This document shows positions 44,816-53,414 of a stretch of DNA of 64,000 nt, piece after piece. The translations under genes were made by a program, and so were the position numbers. Source of the DNA: DATDFB01 sp035276475 (GTDB taxonomy: Bacteria; Acidobacteriota; Thermoanaerobaculia; Gp7-AA8); contig DATELQ010000033.1 in assembly GCA_035276475.1 (NCBI GenBank), positions 54,839 through 118,838 of the forward strand, given 5' to 3'. The notes under the pieces are model-generated. The model did not search any database and was not told the DNA's origin. It saw nothing but the letters and a program-made list of their open reading frames with translations. How positions within the stretch are numbered: position 1 is the stretch's first letter; the number at the start of each line of letters is the position of its first letter.

Positions 44816-47182
44816 ATGCGACTCAAAGCCTTCGTCTCCCTCGCCGTCGTTCTCTCCGCAATCTCCGCCTTCGGCGCCACCTTCGTGGTGCCGCCCGACG
44901 CTGACATGATCCGCCGCGCCGACGCCATCGTCGTCGGCAGCGCGCTGCTCTCCTACGCCCGCCCCACCGCGGCGGGCGGCATCGAGACGGTGACGCCGCT
45001 CTCGATCGAGACCGTGATCAAAGGCAGCGTGATCGACGAGACCATCGACGTCGTCGAGCCCGGCGGCGTCCTCGACAAGCGGGCCACGTTCATCGCCGGT
45101 GTGCCGCGCTTCGCCGAGGGAGCGCGCGTGCTGCTCTTCCTGACCAAGACCGGCGAGAGCCGCTGGTCGGTCACGGAGATCGCCCTCGGCAAGTTCAGCT
45201 TCGAGCACTCCATCGACGGAGAGCCGCTCCTCGTCCGCGACGCCGCGGAGATCGAGGGATGGGACATGAATCTCCAGCCCCACCGCGAGCGCCCGCGCAA
45301 CGCCGAGCGCTTCCTCCGCTTCGTCGGCGAGGAGGCCGCGGGACGGCGCGGCACGGAGGACTACTTCCTCGATTCGACCACGCGGCTCATGCCGCGGGCC
45401 AACGCCACGTTCAAGCCGGCGCCCGCGGTGGCGCCGTACACGGCCACGTCGTACACGATGACGATCTCCGGCTCGCAAGGCTCGCGCTGGAACGTCTTTC
45501 CGAACGGTGTCTCCTGGTTCATGGGCGGCACCGAGCCGGGCGCGCCGGGCAACGGCGCCACGGCCATCCAGACCGCGTTCAGCTCCTGGGACAACGACAG
45601 CGGCTCGAACGTGAACTACGTCTACGCCGGCGCGGACAACGGCTCGCACACGCAGGGCCTGCACGCGGCGGACGGCGCGAACACGGTACTGTACGAGCGC
45701 GATCTCAGCAGCTGGGGCGTCTCGCCCTTTTCCTGCGGCGGCGGCGGCACGCTCGGCATCGGCGGCATCACCACGGCGTCGGGCTCGAACACGGTCAACG
45801 GCGAGACGTTCGTCACCACGCAGGAAGGCGACGTGGAGATGAACAAGGGCCTCGCCAACTGCACGACGCTCTTCAACAGCGGCGACTTCAACAGCGCGGT
45901 CACGCACGAGGTCGGGCATACGCTCGGCTTCCGCCACTCCGACCAGACCCGCAGCGGCTCCGCCGCCTGCACGACCGACGCGACGCTGGAATGCTCGTCG
46001 AGCGCGATCATGACGTCGTCGGTCACGAAGGGAATCAACGCCGTACTGCAGCAGTGGGACATCGACGCGGTGCGCGCCGTCTATCCCGAAACGACGCAGA
46101 CGTGCATCCCGCCCACGATCACCGGGCAGCCGCAGTCGCAGGCCATCCCGTCCGGCGGATCGGCGACGCTCAGCGTCAGCGCCGCCGGCACCACGCCCTT
46201 CACGTATCAGTGGTACATGGGCAACTCGGGCATTACATCCAATCCGATCGCCGGCGGCACCGGGCAGACGCTGCGCGTGACGCAGGCCGGCAACTATTGG
46301 GTGCGCGTCTCCAACGCCTGCGGCTCGGCGAACAGCGGCACGGCCACGATCACCGTCACGCCGCCTCCTCCCAGACGCTACGTGCACGGCGACTACAACG
46401 GCGACGGGCGCGCGGACTTCGCGGTTTACCGGCCGTCCAACGGCACGTGGTACATCTACAACGTTCTGATTCGCCCGTGGGGGAATTCGACCGACACTCC
46501 TGTCCCGGGCGATTACGACGGCGATGGTAAGGACGACGTGGCCGTCTATCGCCCGTCGACCGGCTTCTGGTACATCCTCTACTCGTCGGACGGGACGCAG
46601 GTCTCGAAGCTCTTCGGCTCGTCGGGCGACATCCCGGTGCCGGGCGATTACAACGGCGACGGGCGGACGGACGTGGCGGTGTACCGGCCGTCGACCGGCG
46701 TCTGGTATTACGAATTCTCCGCGCCCGGCGGGACGTTCAACGGCGGCGGCTCGGCGCAATACGGCTCGCCCGGCGACATCCCCGTTCCGGAAGACTACAA
46801 CGGCGACGGCATCACCGACTTCGCGGTGTTCCGTCCGTCGACCGGCTTCTGGTACGTCAACAACGTCGTCATTCGGAACTGGGGAAGCTCGGGCGACACC
46901 CCCGTGGCGGCGGATTACGACGGCGACGGGAAAGCGGACCTGGCCGTCTATCGCCCCTCGACCGGCTTCTGGTACATCCTCTACTCGTCGAACGGGTCGC
47001 AGATCTCCAAGCTCTTCGGCTCGAACGGCGACATCCCGGTGCCGATGGACATCGACGGGGACCGCAAAGCGGAGCCGGTCGTCTGGCGCCCGTCGAACGG
47101 GACGTGGTATTACGAGCTCTCGGGCGGCGGCGGGGGGAGCACGCAGTTCGGGACGAACGGCGACAAGCCGCAGTACAAATGA
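44816..47182 (+). CDS. Secreted matrixin-like metalloprotease with Ig-like and FG-GAP/VCBS-type repeats
   Basis: A 788-residue exported paralog of the zincins at 1411 and 9071. It has a signal peptide (MRLKAFVSLAVVLSAISAFG) and the shared N-terminal domain (IETVTPLSIETVIKG, IDVVEPGG). The zincin site HEVGHTLGFRH lies at 364-374, with one Ig-like module about 430-515 (CIPPTITGQPQSQ). Six repeats of about 43 residues follow, each opening with a Ca-binding-type DYNGDG/DYDGDGK and a Y/F-RPS-x-G-x-WY motif. Such repeats form beta-propellers (FG-GAP/VCBS). The basic tail is missing (ends KPQYK). Several repeats are near-identical at DNA level. Substrate and export route unknown. Confidence 0.8.
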   Translation: MRLKAFVSLAVVLSAISAFGATFVVPPDADMIRRADAIVVGSALLSYARPTAAGGIETVTPLSIETVIKGSVIDETIDVVEPGGVLDKRATFIAGVPRFAEGARVLLFLTKTGESRWSVTEIALGKFSFEHSIDGEPLLVRDAAEIEGWDMNLQPHRERPRNAERFLRFVGEEAAGRRGTEDYFLDSTTRLMPRANATFKPAPAVAPYTATSYTMTISGSQGSRWNVFPNGVSWFMGGTEPGAPGNGATAIQTAFSSWDNDSGSNVNYVYAGADNGSHTQGLHAADGANTVLYERDLSSWGVSPFSCGGGGTLGIGGITTASGSNTVNGETFVTTQEGDVEMNKGLANCTTLFNSGDFNSAVTHEVGHTLGFRHSDQTRSGSAACTTDATLECSSSAIMTSSVTKGINAVLQQWDIDAVRAVYPETTQTCIPPTITGQPQSQAIPSGGSATLSVSAAGTTPFTYQWYMGNSGITSNPIAGGTGQTLRVTQAGNYWVRVSNACGSANSGTATITVTPPPPRRYVHGDYNGDGRADFAVYRPSNGTWYIYNVLIRPWGNSTDTPVPGDYDGDGKDDVAVYRPSTGFWYILYSSDGTQVSKLFGSSGDIPVPGDYNGDGRTDVAVYRPSTGVWYYEFSAPGGTFNGGGSAQYGSPGDIPVPEDYNGDGITDFAVFRPSTGFWYVNNVVIRNWGSSGDTPVAADYDGDGKADLAVYRPSTGFWYILYSSNGSQISKLFGSNGDIPVPMDIDGDRKAEPVVWRPSNGTWYYELSGGGGGSTQFGTNGDKPQYK

Positions 47183-47187
47183 AGCTA

Positions 47188-47212
47188 GTGCTGAGTGCTG
47201 AGTGCTGAGTGC
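47188..47212 (+). repeat. Heptamer tandem repeat GTGCTGA x3.6 over the KAS start codon
   Basis: Three full GTGCTGA units and a partial fourth lie directly after the zincin stop and include the GTG start codon (47202) of the ketosynthase gene. Because the unit is seven bases, each added or lost copy moves a different GTG into frame, so the repeat could vary translation. Confidence 0.75.
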
Positions 47213-48233
47213 GCGAAGGGCCGCGATCGCGGCGATCTCTACGCACTTTCCGTCTGCGGAAGTGACGAACGACCAGCTCGCCTCTGAATTCGGGGGCGAC
47301 TGGACGGCGCAGAAGATCTTCGAGAAGACGGGCGTGCGCAGCCGGCGTATCGCCGCGCCGGACGAGACGGCCTCGGACCTCGGCGTGGCCGCCGCGCAGA
47401 AGCTCTTCGAGTCGGGCGCCTGCGCGCCCGCCGACGTCGACTATCTCCTCTTCTGCACGCAGAGTCCCGACTACTTCCTCCCCGCCAGCGCCTGCACGAT
47501 GCAGTCGCGCCTCGGGCTGCGCACGGACGCGGGCGCGATCGACTTCAATCAAGGCTGCTCGGGGTGGGTCTACGGCCTCTCGCTGGCGAAGAGCCTCGTC
47601 GAGGCGGGAACGGCGGACAAGGTCCTGCTCGTGACCGGCGAGACGTATTCGAAGTACATCAACGCCCGCGACCGCAGCGTGCGCACGATCTTCGGCGACG
47701 CCGCGGCGGCGACGCTCGTCACCGCCGTCGAAGCCGACCATGACCTCATCGGCCCGTTCATCTTCGGCACCGACGGCCGCGGCGCCTGCAACCTCATCGT
47801 GCCGACGGGCGGCGCGCGCCGTCCCGCCACCACCGAAGTGCTGCCGGAGACGACCGACACGAGCGGCAACTGGCGCTCCGACGCGAACCTCTTCATGAAC
47901 GGTCCGGAGATCTTCAACTTCACGCTGCAGTCGGTGCCTCGCGCCGTCGCGCAGCTCCTGGCGAAGAGCGGCAAAGCCGCCGGCGACGTCGACTTCTACA
48001 TCTTTCACCAGGCCAACCGCTTCATGCTGGAGCGGCTGCGCGCGAAGGTCGGTGTGCCGGCGGAGAAGTTCTGGAACGACATCGAAGCGATCGGCAACAC
48101 CGTCTCGTCGACGATTCCGATCGCATGGCAGCAGGCCCGCGAACAGGGGCGGCTCCAGAGCGGCGCGCAGGTGATGGCCGTCGGCTTCGGCGTCGGCTAC
48201 TCGTGGAGTGCGGCCATGGCCCAGGTGCTATAG
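47202..48233 (+). CDS. 3-oxoacyl-ACP synthase III (FabH-like)
   Basis: A 343-residue thiolase-fold ketosynthase. Catalytic Cys119 is in NQGCSGWVYGL, His in FIFHQANRFML and Asn in IGNTVSSTIP, the FabH triad. GDAAAATLV is also family-typical. The start is GTG 47202, inside the heptamer repeat. KAS III condenses a short acyl-CoA with malonyl-ACP. In surface-polysaccharide loci such enzymes make short acyl groups for amino sugars. The ACP gene follows at 8 bases. Confidence 0.88.
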   Translation: MLSARRAAIAAISTHFPSAEVTNDQLASEFGGDWTAQKIFEKTGVRSRRIAAPDETASDLGVAAAQKLFESGACAPADVDYLLFCTQSPDYFLPASACTMQSRLGLRTDAGAIDFNQGCSGWVYGLSLAKSLVEAGTADKVLLVTGETYSKYINARDRSVRTIFGDAAAATLVTAVEADHDLIGPFIFGTDGRGACNLIVPTGGARRPATTEVLPETTDTSGNWRSDANLFMNGPEIFNFTLQSVPRAVAQLLAKSGKAAGDVDFYIFHQANRFMLERLRAKVGVPAEKFWNDIEAIGNTVSSTIPIAWQQAREQGRLQSGAQVMAVGFGVGYSWSAAMAQVL

Positions 48234-48241
48234 TCGAGACC

Positions 48242-48457
48242 ATGGACCGCGACGTTTTTTACACGCGCCTCGCGGCGGTTCTTCAGACCTCTCCCGAGGA
48301 ATTCGCGGCCGGCGGACGGCGGCTCCCCGAGGAGATGGACTCGGTCGTACTCCTCGACATCATGGCGCTGGTCGATGAGCTGACCGGCGTGGCCCTCTCG
48401 CCCGATGCGCTCAAGAAAGCGAAGTCGGCGGACGAGATTCTCGAACTGGCTCAATGA
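48242..48457 (+). CDS. Acyl carrier protein
   Basis: A 71-residue acidic helical protein with the phosphopantetheine Ser in LPEEMDSVVLLDIM, where D-S-V is the attachment motif. The start ATG 48242 is 7 bases after TATAGT (48229-48234), so it may also have its own leaderless transcript. It is shorter than housekeeping ACP and encoded between KAS III and an acyltransferase, so it is probably a dedicated carrier for sugar acylation. Confidence 0.85.
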   Translation: MDRDVFYTRLAAVLQTSPEEFAAGGRRLPEEMDSVVLLDIMALVDELTGVALSPDALKKAKSADEILELAQ

Positions 48458-49137
48458 ACAAAACCCGGCAGCTCGTCATCGTTGGCGCGAGTCCGATCGC
48501 CGAGGTGGCGTTCGAGTACTTCACCCGCGACTCGGAGTACGACGTCGCCGCGTTCACCGTGGAGCCTGCCTTCCGCAAACGGGACTCGCTCTTCGGGAGA
48601 CCCATCGTCGACTTCGAAGAGGTGCAGGCGGAGTATCCGCCGGCGACGCACGACCTCTTCGTCGCCTTAGGCTACGGGCAGATGAACCGCCTGCGGGCCC
48701 GGCTCTTCAATGAAGGAAAGGCCAAGGGATACACGCTGGCGTCGTACATCAGTCCCCGCGCGCACGTCTGGCCCAACGCCACCATCGGGGAGAACGCCTT
48801 CATCTTCGAGTCGAACGTCATCCAGCCGTTCGTCACCATCGGCGACGACGTCGTGCTCTGGAGCGGCAATCACATCGGGCACCACGCCACAATCGGCAGC
48901 CACGTCTTCATCTCCTCGCACGTCGTCGTGTCGGGCTTCGTGTCGATCGGCGACTACTCGTTCGTCGGCGTGAACGCCACGTTCGCGGACAACATCACGG
49001 TCGGCCGCGACGCGCTCGTCGGCGCGGGCGCGCTGGTGTTGAAGGACGCGCCGGCCGGCTCGCTCTTCGCGTCCGAGGGGACGAAGCCGCACGCCATCTC
49101 CACCTATCGGCGATTTGGAATCAAGGACGCCGGCTGA
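48454..49137 (+). CDS. NeuD/PglD-type sugar O/N-acyltransferase (left-handed beta-helix)
   Basis: A 227-residue protein with an N-terminal Rossmann-like part (LVIVGASPIAEVAFEYF) and a C-terminal hexapeptide-repeat beta-helix (IGENAFIFESNVIQ, IGDDVVLWSGNHIGHHATIG, VSIGDYSFVG, ITVGRDALVGAGALVL). The catalytic His is likely in the NHIGHHATIG turn. It transfers an acetyl or longer acyl group to an amino sugar. It overlaps the ACP stop as ATGA, which suggests it takes the acyl group from that ACP. Confidence 0.85.
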   Translation: MNKTRQLVIVGASPIAEVAFEYFTRDSEYDVAAFTVEPAFRKRDSLFGRPIVDFEEVQAEYPPATHDLFVALGYGQMNRLRARLFNEGKAKGYTLASYISPRAHVWPNATIGENAFIFESNVIQPFVTIGDDVVLWSGNHIGHHATIGSHVFISSHVVVSGFVSIGDYSFVGVNATFADNITVGRDALVGAGALVLKDAPAGSLFASEGTKPHAISTYRRFGIKDAG

Positions 49138-49139
49138 CC

Positions 49140-50066
49140 TTGCGCATCGAGCGCTACACCGCCCGCGACAGCGACCGCTGGAACGACTTCGTCCGCGCCT
49201 CGCGCAACGGCACGTTTCTGTTTGACCGCGGCTACATGGACTACCACGCCCACCGCTTCGCCGATCACTCGCTTCTCGCCTGCGACGACGGCGGACGGCT
49301 GCTGGCGCTGTTGCCGGCGCACGAAGACGGCGAGCGCCTCGTCTCGCACGGCGGCCTCACGTACGGCGGCTTCGTCGTGGACGCGCGCATGACGGCGTCG
49401 CTGATGCTGGAGCTGTTTGAAGCGCTGCGGAACCGCGGCTTCGCCTCGATGCTCTACAAGACCGTCCCGCACATCTATCACCGTGCGCCTTCCGAGGAGG
49501 ACCTGTACGCGCTCTACCGGAGCGGCGCGCGGCTGGTGCGGCGCGACCACCTCGCCGTCATCGACTACCGCGCGCCGCAGCCGCGGCAGGAGCGGCGGCT
49601 GCGCAGCGTGCGCAAGGCCTCGAAGAGCGGGCTGACGGTGCGCGAGAGCGATGACTTCGGCGCCTACTGGGAGATCCTCTCCGCGAACCTGATGTCGCGC
49701 TACGGCGTGAACCCGGTGCACAGCGTCGCCGAGATCGCGCTTCTGAAGTCGCGCTTTCCGGAGCGCATCCGCCTCTTCGCCGCGTACGAGGGGGAGGCCA
49801 TGCGCGCCGGCGTAGTCGTCTACGTCAGCGACTGCGTTTGCCACGCGCAGTACATCGGCTCATCGGAGGAAGGGCGCGAGCAGGGGGCGCTCGACCTCGT
49901 CTTCGACCACCTCATCGCCGCGTTCGACGGCGTGACGCGCTACTTCGACTTCGGCACGTCGACGGAGCGCAACGGTACGTATCTGAACGCCGGGCTGGCG
50001 GAGTTCAAGGAGGGCTTCGGCGCGCGCGCCGTGGTGCACGACCACTACGAAGTCGAGCTGGCATGA
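49140..50066 (+). CDS. GNAT/FemAB-like acyltransferase
   Basis: A 308-residue protein of the GNAT/FemAB superfamily. The pattern FVRASRNGTFLFDRGYMDYHAHRFADHS at the start and the C-terminal FDHLIAAFDGVTRYFDFGTSTERNGTYLNAGLAEFKEGFGARAVVH (given here only as key residues FDFGTSTE and FKEGFGA) are typical of these enzymes. The start is TTG 49140, two bases after the previous stop. It may add an amino acid or acyl group to a sugar. It overlaps the methyltransferase gene as ATGA. Confidence 0.7.
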   Translation: MRIERYTARDSDRWNDFVRASRNGTFLFDRGYMDYHAHRFADHSLLACDDGGRLLALLPAHEDGERLVSHGGLTYGGFVVDARMTASLMLELFEALRNRGFASMLYKTVPHIYHRAPSEEDLYALYRSGARLVRRDHLAVIDYRAPQPRQERRLRSVRKASKSGLTVRESDDFGAYWEILSANLMSRYGVNPVHSVAEIALLKSRFPERIRLFAAYEGEAMRAGVVVYVSDCVCHAQYIGSSEEGREQGALDLVFDHLIAAFDGVTRYFDFGTSTERNGTYLNAGLAEFKEGFGARAVVHDHYEVELA

Positions 50067-50797
50067 TCGACATTCACGACTACGAGGAAAAGTACGCCGG
50101 GCAATACGCCGCGGGGACGTTCGAGACCGTGCTCGTGCGCGTGCGGCGGAAGGTCGTGCTGGAGGCGCTCGCGCGCTATGCGCACGGCACCATCCTCGAA
50201 GTCGGCTGTGGCCTGGAGCCGCTCTTTCGCTTCGTCGACGACGGCGCCGCGTTCACCATCGTCGAGCCGTCGCCGGAGTTCGTGCAGAACGCGCGGGCGC
50301 TCGCGGAGGGACGCGCCGTCCGAGTGGTCGAAGGCTTCCTCGAGACCGCCTCGCTGCCCGAAACGTTCGACTTCATCGTCGTCAGCAGCCTGCTGCACGA
50401 GGTGAGCGATCCGGCCGCGCTGCTCGCCGCCGTCCGCTCCCGCTGCCACGCCGGCACGACCGTGCACTTCAATGTTCCGAACGTCCGCTCGTTCCATCGC
50501 CTCCTGGCGCTGGAGAGCGGCTTGATCGGCGACCTCTTCGAGCAGTCGGAGACGGAGCGCCGCTTCCAGCGGCACACGCGCTTCGACCGCGAGCGCCTGG
50601 AAGCTCTCTTGCGCGCAAACGGCTTCGAGGTCCTCGACTGCGCGACGTACTTCGTCAAGCCGTTCACGCACGCGCAGATGGATGCGCTCGTGCAGTCGGG
50701 CACGTGCGGCCCGGAAGTGATCGAAGGGTTGGACCGCATGACCAAGTACATGCCGGACATGGGCTGCGAGATCTACGCGAACGTGAGACTCACATGA
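50063..50797 (+). CDS. SAM-dependent methyltransferase
   Basis: A 244-residue class I methyltransferase. SAM-binding motif I is ILEVGCGLEPLF, a second acidic motif is FTIVEPSPEFV, and the post-motif III region is FDFIVVSSLLHEV. The C-terminal half is helical and probably binds the substrate. It lies in an overlapping run of polysaccharide genes (ATGA at both ends), so it probably methylates a sugar or a glycan end. The acceptor is unknown. Confidence 0.8.
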   Translation: MIDIHDYEEKYAGQYAAGTFETVLVRVRRKVVLEALARYAHGTILEVGCGLEPLFRFVDDGAAFTIVEPSPEFVQNARALAEGRAVRVVEGFLETASLPETFDFIVVSSLLHEVSDPAALLAAVRSRCHAGTTVHFNVPNVRSFHRLLALESGLIGDLFEQSETERRFQRHTRFDRERLEALLRANGFEVLDCATYFVKPFTHAQMDALVQSGTCGPEVIEGLDRMTKYMPDMGCEIYANVRLT

Positions 50798-51213
50798 GCA
50801 GCCGTCTCGACCGCTGCCGGAAAATCGAGCTCCCGCGCAGCTCCGATCTGCGCGGCAGCCTCACCTTCGTCGAGGGGGGCCGCCACATCCCCTTCCACAT
50901 GCAGCGGACGTACTGGATCTACGACGTTCCGGGCGGCGAGGTGCGGGGCGGCCACGCCTACCGCACGCTCGAGGAGTTCGTCATCGCGCTCTCGGGCAGC
51001 TTCGAGGTCGAGCTCGACGACGGCGAGGAGCGCCGCACCGTGCTCCTGAACCGCTCGTACTACGGCCTCTACGTGCCGGCGCTGATCTGGCGGCAGTTGA
51101 AAAACTTCTCCACGAATTCGGTCTGTCTCATCGCCGCGTCGGCCGTTTACGACGAGGGCGATTATCTGCGCGAGTATCCGGACTTCCTCGCCGCGGTGAA
51201 ACCGGAGCCATGA
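50794..51213 (+). CDS. dTDP-4-oxo-6-deoxyhexose 3,4-ketoisomerase (FdtA/QdtA-like cupin)
   Basis: A 139-residue single-domain cupin (WxcM/FdtA group). It has IPRTYWIYDVPGGE-type strands (FHMQRTYWIYDVPGGEVRGGHAYRTLEE, with RGGHAYR in the active site), LLNRSYYGLYVPALIWRQL and a terminal YLREYPDFL. These enzymes move the keto group from C4 to C3 of a dTDP-6-deoxyhexose before transamination. A paralog is encoded at 58253. It overlaps the flippase gene. In this copy the family HAHR is HAYR. Confidence 0.83.
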   Translation: MSSRLDRCRKIELPRSSDLRGSLTFVEGGRHIPFHMQRTYWIYDVPGGEVRGGHAYRTLEEFVIALSGSFEVELDDGEERRTVLLNRSYYGLYVPALIWRQLKNFSTNSVCLIAASAVYDEGDYLREYPDFLAAVKPEP

Positions 51214-52487
51214 GTCTCCTGCTCGACTCGCCCGTCGATTCGCCCGTCCGCGGCCTCTTGAGGAGCGTCGTCGGCGTGAGCGCCGCGCGCGTCTACTCCC
51301 TCGGCGTGAGCGCGGCGATGATCATGGTGGTGGCCCGCTGGCTCGGCCCGGCGGGGCAGGGGACGATGGCGGCGTCGACGGCGTGGGCGACGCTCTTCGC
51401 CACGCTCGGCTCGCTCAGCCTCGGGCAGGTGGCCGTTCACCGCGCCACGGTCCGCCGCGGCGAGGCCTGGCTCGGCGACACGATGGGGACGCTCCTCCTC
51501 TTCGACGTCATCGTCACCGCCGGCTGCTGGATCGTCGCCGCCGCGATCTACGCCGTCACCAACGGCCGCACCTTCGGACGCATCCCGCCGTCCGCGCTCG
51601 CCGTCGGGCTGCTCATCGTCCCGTTTCTGGTGTGGGAGCTGTACGGCGGGAATCTCCTGACGGCGACGGGGAAGATCGAGACGTACAACCGCGCGCAGGT
51701 CATCGGCCGATCCGTCGGCATCGTCCTCTTTCTCCTCTGCTGGCTGCTGCGCCTCGGCGTCGTCGCCGCCATCGCCGTCGCGGTCATCTCCCAGGCCGTC
51801 GTCGCGTCGATCGGCGTCCGCGAGCTGTGGCGCCTCGCCGGACGGGTGCAGGCCACGTTGCGCGAGGCGCGGGCGCTGCTCAAAGGCGCCGCGCAGCTCC
51901 ACGTCAACACGATCAGCAACGTCGTCCTGACGACCCTCGGCGTCCTGATCGTCAACCGCTATTGCTCGCTCGCGGAGACCGGCTGGTACCAGTTCTCCGC
52001 GTCGCTGCTCAACGTCATGGCCGTCATCCCGCTGGCCATCTCCACGGTCCTGTTTGCCATGGTCGCGCAGAACGGTCCGCGCGCGGCGTGGGCGACGCAG
52101 CGGAAGATCATGCTTTGGCTGATGCTGTTCATGATCGCCAGCGCGGCCGTCGCCGCCGTCGCGGCGCCCCTGGCCATCCCGCTCGTCGTCGGCGCGAAGT
52201 ACATTCCGGCCGTGCACCTCTTTCAACTGTCGCTGCTGGCCATCCCGGGCATGACCGCCGCCGGGGTCATGGCGTCGCAGTGGATCGGGCGCGGCTACTT
52301 CTGGCAGATGTCGGCGATGTCGGTGGTCTTCTCCGCCCTTCACCTGACGATCACACTGCTGCTGGTCAAGCGTTACGGCATGTACGGCGCCGTCTACGCG
52401 AATGTGATCAGCAGCGGGATCGCCCTCGTCTCCAACGCCGTCTTCGCCTTTCTCTGCGAGAAGGATCTCCACGAGGCCGCGGCATGA
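51210..52487 (+). CDS. Polysaccharide flippase (Wzx-like, MOP superfamily)
   Basis: A 425-residue protein with about 12 membrane segments and a conserved early PST-family region (ARVYSLGVSAAMIMVVARWLGPAGQG). It would flip the undecaprenyl-linked repeat unit across the inner membrane. Length and hydropathy fit Wzx. The start is in an ATGA overlap with the ketoisomerase, and the stop overlaps the next gene the same way. Confidence 0.85.
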   Translation: MSLLLDSPVDSPVRGLLRSVVGVSAARVYSLGVSAAMIMVVARWLGPAGQGTMAASTAWATLFATLGSLSLGQVAVHRATVRRGEAWLGDTMGTLLLFDVIVTAGCWIVAAAIYAVTNGRTFGRIPPSALAVGLLIVPFLVWELYGGNLLTATGKIETYNRAQVIGRSVGIVLFLLCWLLRLGVVAAIAVAVISQAVVASIGVRELWRLAGRVQATLREARALLKGAAQLHVNTISNVVLTTLGVLIVNRYCSLAETGWYQFSASLLNVMAVIPLAISTVLFAMVAQNGPRAAWATQRKIMLWLMLFMIASAAVAAVAAPLAIPLVVGAKYIPAVHLFQLSLLAIPGMTAAGVMASQWIGRGYFWQMSAMSVVFSALHLTITLLLVKRYGMYGAVYANVISSGIALVSNAVFAFLCEKDLHEAAA

Positions 52488-53392
52488 CCTGGCAAAAGCT
52501 CGGACGCGTCTTCGTCCCCGACGGCTCGCTCTGGTGGGCGCGCGCCTACGCGTCGTTTCCGACCGCCGAGGTGCTGGGCGACCGCATCCGCGTCTACTTC
52601 ACGGCGCTCGACGAACGGAAGGACGGGCGGTCGGGATGGGTCGAGGTCGACGCCGGCGACCCGCTGCGCGTGCTCGGCGCGTCGTCCGAGCCGGTGCTCG
52701 ACATCGGCGCACTCGGCGAGTTCGACGACTGCGGCGCGAACGTCTTGGGCATCGCCGCCGACGGCACGCGAAAGATCCTCTACTACCAGGGATTCCAGCG
52801 CGCGGAGAAGGTGCCGTACCTGATCTTCTCGGGCGTCGCCACGAGCGACGACGGCGGCGCGTCGTTCCGCAAAGCGGCGCGCGTGCCGGCGCTCGACCGC
52901 ACGGCCGCGGAGCCGTACCTGCGCGGCGCGCCGTTCGTGCTGCGCGACGAAGGGCGCTTTCGCATGTGGTACGTGAGCGCGACGGGGTGGTCGCTGCGCG
53001 ACGGCGCGCCGCGCTACCGCGTCGTCATCCGCACGGCCGCCTCGGAGGACGGCCTTCGATGGGACGGCGACAGCGCGCTCTGCCTCGAGCCCGAGGGGGA
53101 CGAGTACGCGGTGGGGCGGCCCTGCGTCGTGCGCGACGGCGGGGGCTATCGCATGTGGTACTCGATCCGCTCCTTCGCCCGCCCGTACCGCATCGGCTAC
53201 GCGGAGTCGCCCGACGGCCTATCATGGACGCGGCGCGACGACGACGCGGGCATCGCGGCGTCGCACTCCGGATGGGATTCGGAGATGATCTGTTATCCGT
53301 ACGTTGTCGACGCCGCTTCGCATCGGTATCTTTTCTTCAACGGCAATCAGCACGGCTCCACGGGCTTCGGCGTCGCGCGATGGGTCGAATAG
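52484..53392 (+). CDS. Five-bladed beta-propeller glycosidase-like protein
   Basis: A 302-residue protein with repeating blade motifs: RIRVYFTALDERKDGRSGWVEVD, ANVLGIAADGTRKILYYQGF, GVATSDDGGASFRKA, GRFRMWYVSATGW, RTAASEDGLRWDGD, YRMWYSIRSFARPYRIGYAESPDGLSW (shown here by key residues MWYS and AESPDG). This is the GH43/GH32/GH130-like five-bladed propeller. Catalytic acids cannot be assigned safely. In similar loci these proteins are often of unknown use. It may process or bind a sugar. Confidence 0.65.
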   Translation: MTWQKLGRVFVPDGSLWWARAYASFPTAEVLGDRIRVYFTALDERKDGRSGWVEVDAGDPLRVLGASSEPVLDIGALGEFDDCGANVLGIAADGTRKILYYQGFQRAEKVPYLIFSGVATSDDGGASFRKAARVPALDRTAAEPYLRGAPFVLRDEGRFRMWYVSATGWSLRDGAPRYRVVIRTAASEDGLRWDGDSALCLEPEGDEYAVGRPCVVRDGGGYRMWYSIRSFARPYRIGYAESPDGLSWTRRDDDAGIAASHSGWDSEMICYPYVVDAASHRYLFFNGNQHGSTGFGVARWVE

Positions 53393-53414
53393 AAGAGGAG
53401 CGAGAGAGAGCGAG

